From the NCBI RefSeq assembly GCF_013407955.1, contig NZ_JACCBU010000001.1:1302001-1366000 (forward strand): a stretch of 64,000 bases of DNA. Reading direction: 5' to 3'. A program made the translations under genes and the position numbers. The notes under the pieces are model-generated. The model was not told the origin of the DNA and searched no databases. It worked only from the letters and a program-made list of their open reading frames with translations. Origin of the DNA: Microlunatus parietis. GTDB taxonomy: Bacteria > Actinomycetota > Actinomycetes > Propionibacteriales > Propionibacteriaceae. Positions 1 to 7,830 of the stretch are shown here, one piece after another; positions within the stretch are counted from its first letter, which is position 1, and each line of letters opens with the position of its first letter.

Positions 1-379
1 GGGCCACCGGCGGCGCATCCTCGGTCCACGGGCCGGCCGGGTCGATCAGCGCCGTGCCGCGCCGGGTCGGCCAGCCCTCGGTGAGGAACATGTCCTTGAT
101 CGACACCGGCACGCCGTCGCCCGGCCCGAGCGGCCGCCCGTCGGCGTAGCGCTGCGCGGACCGTTCCGCATCGGCCAGCGCGCGCTCGGCATCGACCAGG
201 ACGAACGCGTTGACCCGCCGGTCGTACGCCTCGATGGCGGCCAGCACATCCCGGGTCGCGTCGACCGGGGTGAACGCGCCGGACCGGTAGCCGGCGACCA
301 GCTCGGCCGCGGTCAGGGCGGTCAGGTCCGCCGGCGGCGTGGTGGTCGTCCGGGGCAGTCGGCGCGGCGGAGAGGTCAT
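1..379 (-). CDS. Amidase signature family protein, N-terminal part (runs off window)
   Basis: Only the first 126 residues are inside the window. The reading frame from the ATG at 379 gives an alpha-helical N-terminus, then a glycine-rich stretch ending in PVSIKDMF. This is the usual position and context of the first catalytic lysine (about K95) of the Ser-Ser-Lys amidase signature family, which hydrolyses amide bonds in the cytoplasm. The start ATG overlaps the stop of the upstream dehydrogenase as ATGA, so the two are probably co-translated from the operator-bearing promoter near 1405-1418. The context suggests an accessory role in ectoine breakdown, perhaps cleaving an N-acyl intermediate; that is inference. 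The substrate and the rest of the catalytic triad cannot be seen here. Confidence 0.8.
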   Translation of the reverse strand, partial: MTSPPRRLPRTTTTPPADLTALTAAELVAGYRSGAFTPVDATRDVLAAIEAYDRRVNAFVLVDAERALADAERSAQRYADGRPLGPGDGVPVSIKDMFLTEGWPTRRGTALIDPAGPWTEDAPPVA

Positions 380-1377
380 GTGGTCTCCACGGGTGTGCGG
401 CCGGTCACGTACCCGAGCCGTTTGTCCACGATGTTGATCAAGGGCTTCCCGTCCAGCCAGCGCAGCGCGTTGTCGGCGAACTGCCGGGCCAGCGCGTCCC
501 GCCAGCCGACCACGTCGCCGGACAGATGCGGCGAGATGATCACTCCCGGGGTGGTCCAGAGCGGATCGTCGGCAGGCAACGGCTCCTCCGGGAAGACGTC
601 CAGCGCGGCACCGGCCAGCCGGCCCTCGGTGAGCGCCGTGATCAAGGCTTCATGATCAACCAGAGGTCCACGACCGACGTTGATCAACTGCGCGGTCGGC
701 TTCAGCGCCGCCAGCACCTCGGCGTTGATCATCTTTCGGGTCTGGTCGGTCAACGGCGCGGCTACCACCAGGTGATCGGCCCAGCCCACCTGCGCGGCCA
801 GCTCGGCGGACGCCACGACGGTGCCGAAGTCGGGATCCTCGGCGCGGGCGGTGCGGCCCACTCCCCGTACCTCGAAACCGACGGCGCGGAGCAGCCGGGC
901 CGTGGTCCGGCCGATCGGCCCGGTCCCGATGATCATGACCGTGCGACCGGCCGCCAGCAGCGTCTCCCGATGCTGCCAAATGCGCGCCTGCTGCTGCGCC
1001 CGCGTCAGGTGGACGCCCTTGAGTTGATCAAGGATCGAGGTCAGTACGAACTCGGCGATCGGCCGGTCGAACACGCCGCGCGCGTTGGTCACGACGACCG
1101 GTGACTCGACCAGGTCGTCGAACAGCAGCGAGTCCACCCCCGCCGCCGCGACGTGGATCCAGTCCAGCCCGGCGGCCGCGGGCCAGGTGTCGGCGACCGC
1201 GGTGGAGAAGAAGTCCCAGAGCAGCAGCGCCCGGCTGTCCCGCAGGGCGGCGGCCAGACCGGCCGCGTCGACGAACCGCAGCGCGGCCCGCTCGGCGACC
1301 GGTTCCAGCCCGCCGGGTCGAGACCCGTCCGGCCCGCAGAGCACCGTGATCACGGGCAGGGTCCGGGCGGGGCTCAC
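376..1377 (-). CDS. D-isomer-specific 2-hydroxyacid dehydrogenase, NAD(P)-dependent
   Basis: The 333-residue product has the two-domain fold of this family. The Rossmann motif GTGPIG is at about 151-156. The catalytic residues are Arg at about 236 (NVGRGPLV), Glu at about 265 (FPEEP) and His at about 284 (SPHLSGD). It should interconvert a 2-oxoacid and its D-2-hydroxyacid in the cytoplasm. The start is GTG at 1377, and the gene is read away from the EutA-like gene at 1484; the shared promoter gap contains the ATTGT-N2-ACAAT operator. The downstream amidase begins inside its stop codon. The substrate is unknown. Placement in the ectoine regulon is inferred from position and operator only. Confidence 0.85.
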   Translation of the reverse strand: MSPARTLPVITVLCGPDGSRPGGLEPVAERAALRFVDAAGLAAALRDSRALLLWDFFSTAVADTWPAAAGLDWIHVAAAGVDSLLFDDLVESPVVVTNARGVFDRPIAEFVLTSILDQLKGVHLTRAQQQARIWQHRETLLAAGRTVMIIGTGPIGRTTARLLRAVGFEVRGVGRTARAEDPDFGTVVASAELAAQVGWADHLVVAAPLTDQTRKMINAEVLAALKPTAQLINVGRGPLVDHEALITALTEGRLAGAALDVFPEEPLPADDPLWTTPGVIISPHLSGDVVGWRDALARQFADNALRWLDGKPLINIVDKRLGYVTGRTPVETT

Positions 1378-1404
1378 TCACCGACCCTAAGAACGGCTCC
1401 GAAG

Positions 1405-1418
1405 GATTGTCAACAATC
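1405..1418. promoter_or_regulatory. Operator dyad GATTGT-CA-ACAATC, copy 1
   Basis: A perfect 6+6 bp inverted repeat around a 2-bp centre lies in the divergent gap between the dehydrogenase (start 1377) and the EutA-like gene (start 1484). The same core recurs at 7798-7809 and 10579-10592, in the other two promoter regions of this cluster. TTGT-N2-ACAA fits operators of FadR-type GntR regulators, and such a regulator is encoded at 5361-6041. Confidence 0.75.
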
Positions 1419-1483
1419 TTGTCCACCGGCATCATGACTTCATGACACTGCCCGCGGCCGGTGGGCTTCCGGAGGGACCACCG

Positions 1484-2188
1484 GTGCGCACCAGGATCGG
1501 ACTGATCGCACCCTTCGATCTCGCGCTCGACGACGAGCTCGCCCGGTGGATCCCCGACGGGGTCAGCCTGCATGCCGCGCGGACGCCCCGGCTGCCCGGC
1601 CCCGTCGATCTCGACCTGGCCGAACGCCTCAACGACCATGATCAAATCCTGGCCTGCATCGGCGAGCTGAGCGCCATCGAGCCCGCCGCGTACGCCTACG
1701 CCTGCACGGCCGCCAGCTTCGTCGACGGGGTCACCGGCGAACACGCGCTGGCCGAGGCGATCCGGCTCGCCGGCGGGGTGCCTGCGGTGACCACGTCCGG
1801 CGCGCTGCTGGCGGCGCTGACCGCCCTCGAGGTCCGGTCGGTCGCCGTCGCGGCCCCGTACGAGATCATGATCACCGAACGGCTGGTCCGGTTCCTCGCC
1901 GAAGCGGCGATCACCGTCACCGGGTACGGCTCGCTCGGGATCACCTCGCGGATCTGGGAGGTGCCGTACCGGACCACGGCCGAACTGATCCGCCGGCTGC
2001 CGGGGTCCGGCGCCGAAGCCGTACTCCTCCCCTGCACGAACCTCAGCAGCTACGACCTGATCGCGCCGCTCGAGGCCGAACTCGGCGTACCGGTGATCAG
2101 CGCCAACCAGGCGACCGTCTGGGCCGCGTTGCGACTGGTCGGCCGCCGAGCCGTGGGACCCGGCCAGGCCCTGGTCGAGCGCGCATGA
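1484..2188 (+). CDS. eutA: EutA-like Asp/Glu racemase-superfamily protein (maleate isomerase/arylmalonate decarboxylase fold), copy 1
   Basis: This 234-residue protein has the duplicated alpha/beta fold of the Asp/Glu racemase superfamily. Both characteristic cysteines are present: C74 in AYACTAASF and C184 in LLPCTNLSSY, as in maleate isomerases. EutA proteins of this family sit in ectoine/hydroxyectoine utilisation operons of other bacteria. The GTG at 1484 is chosen because GGAGGG lies 7 nt upstream; an ATG at 1442 is in frame but has no ribosome site. The stop overlaps the start of the ectoine hydrolase gene as ATGA. The exact reaction is unknown; a role in hydroxyectoine-derived intermediates is inferred from context. 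Confidence 0.75.
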   Translation: MRTRIGLIAPFDLALDDELARWIPDGVSLHAARTPRLPGPVDLDLAERLNDHDQILACIGELSAIEPAAYAYACTAASFVDGVTGEHALAEAIRLAGGVPAVTTSGALLAALTALEVRSVAVAAPYEIMITERLVRFLAEAAITVTGYGSLGITSRIWEVPYRTTAELIRRLPGSGAEAVLLPCTNLSSYDLIAPLEAELGVPVISANQATVWAALRLVGRRAVGPGQALVERA

Positions 2189-3399
2189 CCTGGCCGCCCA
2201 TGATCATGGACCGCGTGATCAAGCCGATCGACGATGCGGAGTACGCCGAACGCCTGCGCCGGGTGCACGCCGCGCTGGCCGAACGATCATGGTCGGCACT
2301 GGTCGTCGCCGACCCGGCCAACCTCTACTACCTGACCGGTTACGACGCGTGGTCGTTCTACATGCCGCAGTGCTTGATCATCCCGGCCGGCGGTGCGCCG
2401 CGACTGTTCCTGCGCGCGATGGACGCCAACGGCGCGGCCTCGACGGCCCGTCTCCCGGCGGACCGGATCGAGGGCTACCCCGAGTCGCTGGTCCATCGGC
2501 CGGACGTGCACCCGTACGACTGGATCGCCGACCGAGCCCGGGCCCAGGGCCTGCTGCCGACCGAGCCGGACGCGGTGATCGCCGTCGAGGCCGACGCGCA
2601 TTTCTATTCGGTACGGGCGCATCAGGCGCTCGCCGAACGGGTCGGCCGCGCCCGCCTGGTGGACAGCGGCGAACTGGTCAACTGGGTCCGGTTGATCAAG
2701 TCCGAGGCCGAGCTGGACCGGCTCCGGATCGCCGGCCGGCTGGCCGAGGAGGCGATGCGGGTCGCCCTCGCCGCAGTGGCCCCGGGCCGCCGGCAGTGCG
2801 ACGTGGCCGCCGAGATCGTCGCCGCCCAGACCCGCGGCACCGATGATCATGGTGGCGACTACCCGGCCATCGTGCCGCTGCTGCCGAGCGGCGACAGTGC
2901 CGGAACTCCGCACCTGACCTGGTCCGAGCGCCGGTTCTGCGCGGGCGAGGCGACCACGATCGAGTTGGCCGGGACGTACCAGCGCTATCACGCCCCGCTG
3001 GCCCGGACCGTGATGATCGGCGAGCCGTCGGCCCGGCTGGCCGGTGCGGCGGCGGTGATCCGGGACGGAATGGCGGCCACGCTGGAGACGATGCTGCCGG
3101 GCCGTCCGGTCCGCGACACGCACACCGCGTTCCAGCAGGTGATCGCCGCGCACGGCCTGACCAAGGATTCGCGGATCGGCTATTCGATCGGAGTCGGCTA
3201 TCCTCCCGACTGGGGCGAGCGGACGATCAGCCTGCGGGGCGAGGAAGCACGCACCTTCGGCACCGGCATGGCCTTCCACGTGATCCTCGGGCTTTGGCTG
3301 GACGGCTGGGGGTACGAGTTGTCCGAGCCGGTGATCATCTCCGACGCCGGAGCCGAACCGCTCTGCCGGTTGCCGCGCGAACTGGAGGTGACGAGATAG
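2185..3399 (+). CDS. doeA: Ectoine hydrolase (DoeA/EutD), M24 creatinase-like fold
   Basis: The 404-residue protein has an N-terminal creatinase domain followed by an M24 pita-bread domain. The segment LTGYDAWSFYMPQ (about 50-62), the MDANGA segment (about 79-84), and the HPYDW and YHAPLARTV motifs are those of DoeA/EutD ectoine hydrolases rather than true Xaa-Pro aminopeptidases. In that family the ring of ectoine is opened to N-acetyl-2,4-diaminobutyrate in the cytoplasm. The start at 2185 overlaps the stop of the EutA-like gene (ATGA), which argues for translational coupling; ATGs at 2200 and 2206 are alternatives. It is the anchor gene for reading the whole cluster as ectoine catabolism. 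Confidence 0.85.
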   Translation: MTWPPMIMDRVIKPIDDAEYAERLRRVHAALAERSWSALVVADPANLYYLTGYDAWSFYMPQCLIIPAGGAPRLFLRAMDANGAASTARLPADRIEGYPESLVHRPDVHPYDWIADRARAQGLLPTEPDAVIAVEADAHFYSVRAHQALAERVGRARLVDSGELVNWVRLIKSEAELDRLRIAGRLAEEAMRVALAAVAPGRRQCDVAAEIVAAQTRGTDDHGGDYPAIVPLLPSGDSAGTPHLTWSERRFCAGEATTIELAGTYQRYHAPLARTVMIGEPSARLAGAAAVIRDGMAATLETMLPGRPVRDTHTAFQQVIAAHGLTKDSRIGYSIGVGYPPDWGERTISLRGEEARTFGTGMAFHVILGLWLDGWGYELSEPVIISDAGAEPLCRLPRELEVTR

Positions 3400-3413
3400 C
3401 CAGCCATCCCTCG

Positions 3414-4619
3414 GTGCTCAACGACACCGAACGGAGTGTCCTGAGTCAGATCGACGAAGGTCTGGTCACGAGGCTTGCTGCTGCCCTGGTCCAGGCACCG
3501 GCCCGCCATACGCCGAACGTCAACCCGCCCGGCGGGGAGGCGCCCACCGTCGCGGTGCTGACCCAGCTGGCCACCGAACTCGGGCTCGACGTGATCACCA
3601 GCGAGGTGGCGCCCGACCGGTCCAACGTGTCGGTCCGGCTGCCCGGCGGCGACGAACCGGGCCTGCTGCTGCTCGGGCACACCGATGTCGTACCGATCGG
3701 CGAGGGCTGGACCGGCGACCCGTGGAGCGGCCGGGTCTCCGGCGGCCGACTGTACGGCCGCGGGTCGGCCGACATGAAGGGCGGGCTGGCCGCCTGCCTG
3801 ACCGCGATGGCGGCGATCCGCCGGGCCGGCGTCGTGCTGCCCGGCCTGGTCGAGCTGGCCGCCGTGGTCGACGAGGAGGACCACGGGCTGGGCATCCGGC
3901 ACTTCCTCGGCAGTGAGCGGGGCCGGTTCGCCGGCTGCATCGCGGCCGAGCCGACCGACCTGCAGACGATCATCGCCGCCCGCGGCGACTCCTACGTCGA
4001 GTTCACGGTGTCCGGTCGCCATGCCCACTCCGGCCTGCCCAGCGAGGGCGCGAACGCCATCGTCGGAGCGGCTCGCGTGGTCAACGCGATCGAGGAGTGG
4101 CACGAGGAACTAGCCGCTTCGGCGCACCTGCTGGCCGGTGCCGCGACCTGGAGCATCGGGAGCATCACCGGCGGCAGCGGCCCGACCGTCGTCGCCGCCG
4201 AGTGCACGATCGTCGCGGACCGGCGGTTGTTGCCGGGCGAGTCGGCGACCGCCGTTCTGGAGGATGCCCGGCACCGGCTGAGCGAGCTCGGCCTGTCCGC
4301 CCGCGGGCTGTCCGTCCAGGTCCGGATGACCATGGACATGCCCGGCTTCGAGACCGCGCCCGGCCACCCGCTGGTCCGGACGGTCGAGGGTGCCCTGGGC
4401 GACGCCGGTGGTCCGCTGTGGGGGTTGGGCGGCTGGACCGCAGCCTGCGATGGCGGCTTCATCGCCCGGGACGCCGGCATCCCCGTTGTCGTGCTCGGCC
4501 CCGGCTCGGTGACCCAGCACGCGCACCGGCCCAACGAGTCCGTACCGGTGGACGAGCTCGTCACCGCCGCCCGGGCGTACGCGCTGACGGCACTCCGGCT
4601 GATCGGAAGCTCCTCATGA
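3414..4619 (+). CDS. M20 family metallo-deacylase (ArgE/DapE type), possible N-acetyl-diaminobutyrate deacetylase
   Basis: The roughly 400-residue product has the M20 di-zinc layout: LLGHTDVVP with the first metal His near residue 89, GRGSADMKGG with the bridging Asp near 120, DEEDHG carrying the catalytic Glu near 154, and a lid domain in the middle. ArgE/DapE enzymes remove acyl groups from amino acids. Known ectoine pathways use DoeB, an AstE/AspA-type deacylase, at this step; none is visible here, so this enzyme may replace it (inference). The start is uncertain. GTG 3414 lacks a ribosome site, whereas GGAGGTGA at 3384-3391 would serve an ATA at 3396, and TTG 3294 lies far inside doeA. 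The stop overlaps the next gene by ATGA. Confidence 0.8.
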   Translation: MLNDTERSVLSQIDEGLVTRLAAALVQAPARHTPNVNPPGGEAPTVAVLTQLATELGLDVITSEVAPDRSNVSVRLPGGDEPGLLLLGHTDVVPIGEGWTGDPWSGRVSGGRLYGRGSADMKGGLAACLTAMAAIRRAGVVLPGLVELAAVVDEEDHGLGIRHFLGSERGRFAGCIAAEPTDLQTIIAARGDSYVEFTVSGRHAHSGLPSEGANAIVGAARVVNAIEEWHEELAASAHLLAGAATWSIGSITGGSGPTVVAAECTIVADRRLLPGESATAVLEDARHRLSELGLSARGLSVQVRMTMDMPGFETAPGHPLVRTVEGALGDAGGPLWGLGGWTAACDGGFIARDAGIPVVVLGPGSVTQHAHRPNESVPVDELVTAARAYALTALRLIGSSS

Positions 4620-5350
4620 CCGCCGAACCGGTGTCGGTCGGGCTGCTCTACCCCGGTCACAGCGCCGAGGACGACTTCCCGGCGTTGGAGGTACGGCTCG
4701 GCGGCCGGGTCCGGCTGCCGCTGGTGCACACCAGCGTCGGTGAGGACGCGCACCGGGTGGACGCCCTGCTCGACCTCGGCGGCCCCGACCGGTTGGCCGA
4801 GGGCGCGGGCAGGCTGGCCGAGAGCCGGCCCGATTCGATCATGTGGGCGTGTACGTCGGGCAGCTTCGTGTTCGGCTGGGACGGCGCCCGGGAGCAGGTC
4901 GACCGGCTCGCCGACCTGCTCGGCAAGCCGGCCTCGTCGACCTCGATCGCGTTCGTCGAGGCGGCCCGGGCGCTTGGGCTGTCGCGGGTCGCCGTCGCGG
5001 CGTCGTACCCGGAGGACGTGGCCGGCCGGTTCGTCGAGTTCCTCGGCCACGGCGGCATCGAGGTCGTCGGCTGGGGCTTCCGGGACATCGTGACCGCGGC
5101 CGAGGTCGGCACGCTGGGCCGCGATGAGGTGATCGGCCTCGCCGTCGACCATGATCATCGAGACGCCGAGGCGGTGCTGGTGCCGGACACCGCGATGCAT
5201 TCGCTGGCCTGGCTGGACGACCTCGAGGCCGCGGTCGGCAAGCCGGTGCTGACGGCGAACCAGGTGACCGTCTGGGAGGGGCTCCGGCTGGCCGGCGGCC
5301 CGACCACGCTGCCAGGGCTCGGGCGACTGTTCGCCGGGGCCTCCGGGTGA
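4616..5350 (+). CDS. EutA-like Asp/Glu racemase-superfamily protein, copy 2 (second cysteine missing)
   Basis: This 244-residue relative of the protein at 1484 shares the same fold, including the C-terminal segment LTANQVTVWEGLRLAG. Cys 79 is kept in WACTSGSF. At the position of the second catalytic cysteine it has Asp 191 (LVPDTAMHS). Maleate isomerases need both cysteines, and arylmalonate decarboxylases keep the second, so a one-cysteine form with the first kept is unusual. It may have a different chemistry, or be a partner of copy 1. The gene is coupled to the M20 gene by ATGA and is followed after 10 nt by the GntR regulator gene. Confidence 0.75.
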   Translation: MTAEPVSVGLLYPGHSAEDDFPALEVRLGGRVRLPLVHTSVGEDAHRVDALLDLGGPDRLAEGAGRLAESRPDSIMWACTSGSFVFGWDGAREQVDRLADLLGKPASSTSIAFVEAARALGLSRVAVAASYPEDVAGRFVEFLGHGGIEVVGWGFRDIVTAAEVGTLGRDEVIGLAVDHDHRDAEAVLVPDTAMHSLAWLDDLEAAVGKPVLTANQVTVWEGLRLAGGPTTLPGLGRLFAGASG

Positions 5351-5360
5351 GGGAGGAACG

Positions 5361-6041
5361 ATGTCGGGGCGTCGCGCCATCGAGCCCGTACCGACGGAGT
5401 CGACGGCGAGCCTGATCGCCGACCGGCTCCGCTCGGCGATCCACAGCGGCCACTTCGCGGCCGGCGAGCAACTGCACGAGGTCGTCCTGGCCCGCGAGTT
5501 CGGGGTCAGCCGAGGCCCTTTGCGGGAAGGGATGCAGCGGCTCACCCAGGAGGGCCTGCTGGTGTCGATCAAGAACCGCGGGCTGTTCGTGGTCGAGCTG
5601 ACCGAGGCCGACGTCCGTGATGTCTACCTGGCCCGGTCGGCGATCGAGCACGCCGCGGCGGAGGAGATCTTCCGGAGCGGCAACCCGGAGCGCTCCGGTC
5701 TGCGCTTGATCAAGATCTGGCAGGACATGGAGAAGGCCGGGCAGCGCAACGACGTCGTCGCGATCGGGCACTGGGACGTGAAGTTCCACGAATGCCTGGT
5801 GGCACAGGCGAAGAGCCCCCGGCTGTCCCGGATCCACCGCACCCTGATGACCGAGACGAAGCTCTGCATCAACGCCCTCGGCGGCAGCTACCCCCCGCCC
5901 GACGAGCGGGTGCCGGAGCACAAGGCGATCGCCGAGGCGATGCGCGACCAAGATCGACAACTCTTCGACCGCCTGCTCGACGCACACATGGACGACGCCA
6001 TCCGCCGCCTCGCCAAGGTCGTGCCCCCGCCCGCGCGCTGA
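5361..6041 (+). CDS. GntR family transcriptional regulator, FadR/FCD subfamily
   Basis: The 226-residue protein has an N-terminal winged helix (about 15-80, with FGVSRGPLREGMQRLTQEGLL as recognition region) and an all-helical C-terminal FCD ligand-binding domain (about 85-220). A good ribosome site (GGGAGGAACG) precedes the ATG at 5361. As the last gene of the eutA-doeA operon it is the obvious candidate to bind the ATTGT-N2-ACAAT dyads at 1405, 7798 and 10579. Known ectoine catabolic regulators (EnuR) are MocR-type GntR proteins with an aminotransferase domain; this one is not, so control here would be by a different regulator class. The ligand is unknown. Confidence 0.85.
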   Translation: MSGRRAIEPVPTESTASLIADRLRSAIHSGHFAAGEQLHEVVLAREFGVSRGPLREGMQRLTQEGLLVSIKNRGLFVVELTEADVRDVYLARSAIEHAAAEEIFRSGNPERSGLRLIKIWQDMEKAGQRNDVVAIGHWDVKFHECLVAQAKSPRLSRIHRTLMTETKLCINALGGSYPPPDERVPEHKAIAEAMRDQDRQLFDRLLDAHMDDAIRRLAKVVPPPAR

Positions 6042-6254
6042 CCCCAGCCCCATCCCGCCGACCGGTCACGAAAGCAGCGGTTCTGGCGGCGTGTCGCTGC
6101 AAAGTTGACCGGTCGGTGCGAGCCGGCTGCGGGTCCGCGGCCAGGACGATCTGACTCTGCCCTGGTCCGCAGTTGGGCAGGTCCGCTTCTGGAGTGAGTT
6201 TCCGCCGGTCAGTCGCGGCAGAAATTCACTGTGACTGTGCCGTCCGACGCTTGA

Positions 6255-7739
6255 TCACTTCGGCATCGCGATGCCGATGTACTTCGTCTCCAGGAACTCG
6301 TCGATGCCGATCGCGCCGCCCTCCCGGCCGAGGCCGGACTGCTTGACTCCGCCGAACGGTGCGGCCGGGTTGGAGACGACGCCCTGATTCAGGCCGACCA
6401 TGCCGGACTCGATCCGCTCGGCCATCCGGAGGGCTCGGCGCAGGTCGTTGGTGAAGACATAGGAGACCAGGCCGAACTCGGTGTCGTTGGCCAGGACGAC
6501 CGCGTCGTCCTCGTCCTCGAACGGGGTCAGTGGAGCGACCGGGCCGAAGATCTCCTCGTCGCTCATCCGGGCGTCCCGCGGGACCCCGGACAGCACGGTC
6601 GGCGGATAGAAGTAGCCGGCGCCGCCGAGCTGCACGCCGCCGGTGAGGACGGTCGCGCCGCGGTCGACCGCGTCCTGGACCAGCTCGGTCACCTTGGTCA
6701 GCGCGGCGGCGTCGATCAGCGGACCGACCTGGACCCCGTCGCCGGTGCCCGGGCCGACGGTCAGCTCGGCCATCCGGGCGGCGAGCCGGCGGCCGAACTC
6801 GTCGATCACGCCGGACTGCACATAGATCCGGTTGGCCGCCGTGCAGGCCTCGCCCATGTTGCGCATCTTGGCCTGCAGCGCACCGGCCACGGCTTCGTCC
6901 AGGTCGGCGTCGTCGAAGACCAGGAACGGGGCGTTGCCGCCGAGTTCCATCGAGGTCCGGAGCACCTTCTCGGCGCACTGTTCGAGCAGGATCCGGCCGA
7001 CCTTGGTCGAGCCGGTGAAGGACAGTTTGCGGGCCAGGCCGGATCTGATCATGGGCTCCAGCACGGCGCCGGCGTCGGTGCAGGTGATCAGGTTCACCCC
7101 GCCGTCGGGCAGGCCGGCCTCGCGCAGGATGTCGATCAGGGCCAGCATCGACAGCGGCGTCTGCGGTGCGGGCTTGATCACGCTGGCACAGCCGGCCGCG
7201 ATCGCCGGGCCGAGCTTGCGGGTGCCCATCGCCATCGGGAAGTTCCACGGGGTGATCAACAACGCCACGCCGACCGGCTGCTTGGTGATCAAGAACCGGG
7301 CGTCGCCCGCGGGCGAGACCTGATAGCCGCCGTCGATCCGTACCGCCTCGCCGGCGAAGTGGCGCAGGAACTCGGCGGCATAGACGATCTCGCCGCGGGC
7401 CTCGGCCAGCGGCTTGCCCATCTCGGCCGTCATCAACGCCGCCAGGTCGTCGATCCGCCGGTGCAGCAGGTCGAACGCGCGGGTCAGGATGTCGGCGCGC
7501 TGCCGCGGCGACAGGGCCGCCATCGCGGGCTGGGCGGCGACCGCGGCGTCCAGCGCGCGCCGCCCGTCCTCCGGGCTGGCGTCGGCGACGGCGCAGAGCA
7601 CCTCGCCGGTCGCCGGATCCAGCACGTCGAACGTCTTGCCGCCGGTCGCCTGCTGCCAACTGCCGCCGACGAAGAGGTCCTTCGGGACCGCGTCCACGAT
7701 GGCCGGCCGGGCTGACTGCGTCGTCTGCGAGGTGCTCAT
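6255..7739 (-). CDS. NAD(P)-dependent aldehyde dehydrogenase (succinate-/aspartate-semialdehyde dehydrogenase-like)
   Basis: The 494-residue protein is a full-length ALDH. ITPWNFPMA is at about 162-170, the catalytic Glu at about 265 (MELGGNAPF), the catalytic Cys at about 299 (GEACTAANR), and the C-terminal ESGMVGLNQGVVS and FGGVKQSGLGREGG segments are typical of GabD-like enzymes. In the ectoine pathway an enzyme of this type (DoeC) oxidises aspartate semialdehyde to aspartate; GabD-type succinate-semialdehyde oxidation is equally possible from sequence. It diverges from the aminotransferase gene at 7831 across a 91-bp gap that holds the second operator copy. Confidence 0.85.
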   Translation of the reverse strand: MSTSQTTQSARPAIVDAVPKDLFVGGSWQQATGGKTFDVLDPATGEVLCAVADASPEDGRRALDAAVAAQPAMAALSPRQRADILTRAFDLLHRRIDDLAALMTAEMGKPLAEARGEIVYAAEFLRHFAGEAVRIDGGYQVSPAGDARFLITKQPVGVALLITPWNFPMAMGTRKLGPAIAAGCASVIKPAPQTPLSMLALIDILREAGLPDGGVNLITCTDAGAVLEPMIRSGLARKLSFTGSTKVGRILLEQCAEKVLRTSMELGGNAPFLVFDDADLDEAVAGALQAKMRNMGEACTAANRIYVQSGVIDEFGRRLAARMAELTVGPGTGDGVQVGPLIDAAALTKVTELVQDAVDRGATVLTGGVQLGGAGYFYPPTVLSGVPRDARMSDEEIFGPVAPLTPFEDEDDAVVLANDTEFGLVSYVFTNDLRRALRMAERIESGMVGLNQGVVSNPAAPFGGVKQSGLGREGGAIGIDEFLETKYIGIAMPK

Positions 7740-7797
7740 AGAGGCAACCGTACTCGCTGATCTCGACGCCTCGGAAGCCGCTTGTTAGGCTGGAATT

Positions 7798-7809
7798 ATT
7801 GTCAACAAT
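7798..7809. promoter_or_regulatory. Operator dyad ATTGT-CA-ACAAT, copy 2
   Basis: A perfect 5+5 bp inverted repeat lies 21 bp upstream of the aminotransferase start and within the divergent promoter shared with the aldehyde dehydrogenase. It has the same core and centre as the copy at 1405-1418. It may regulate both directions. Confidence 0.75.
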
Positions 7810-7830
7810 CCGACGATCAACGAGGTCACC

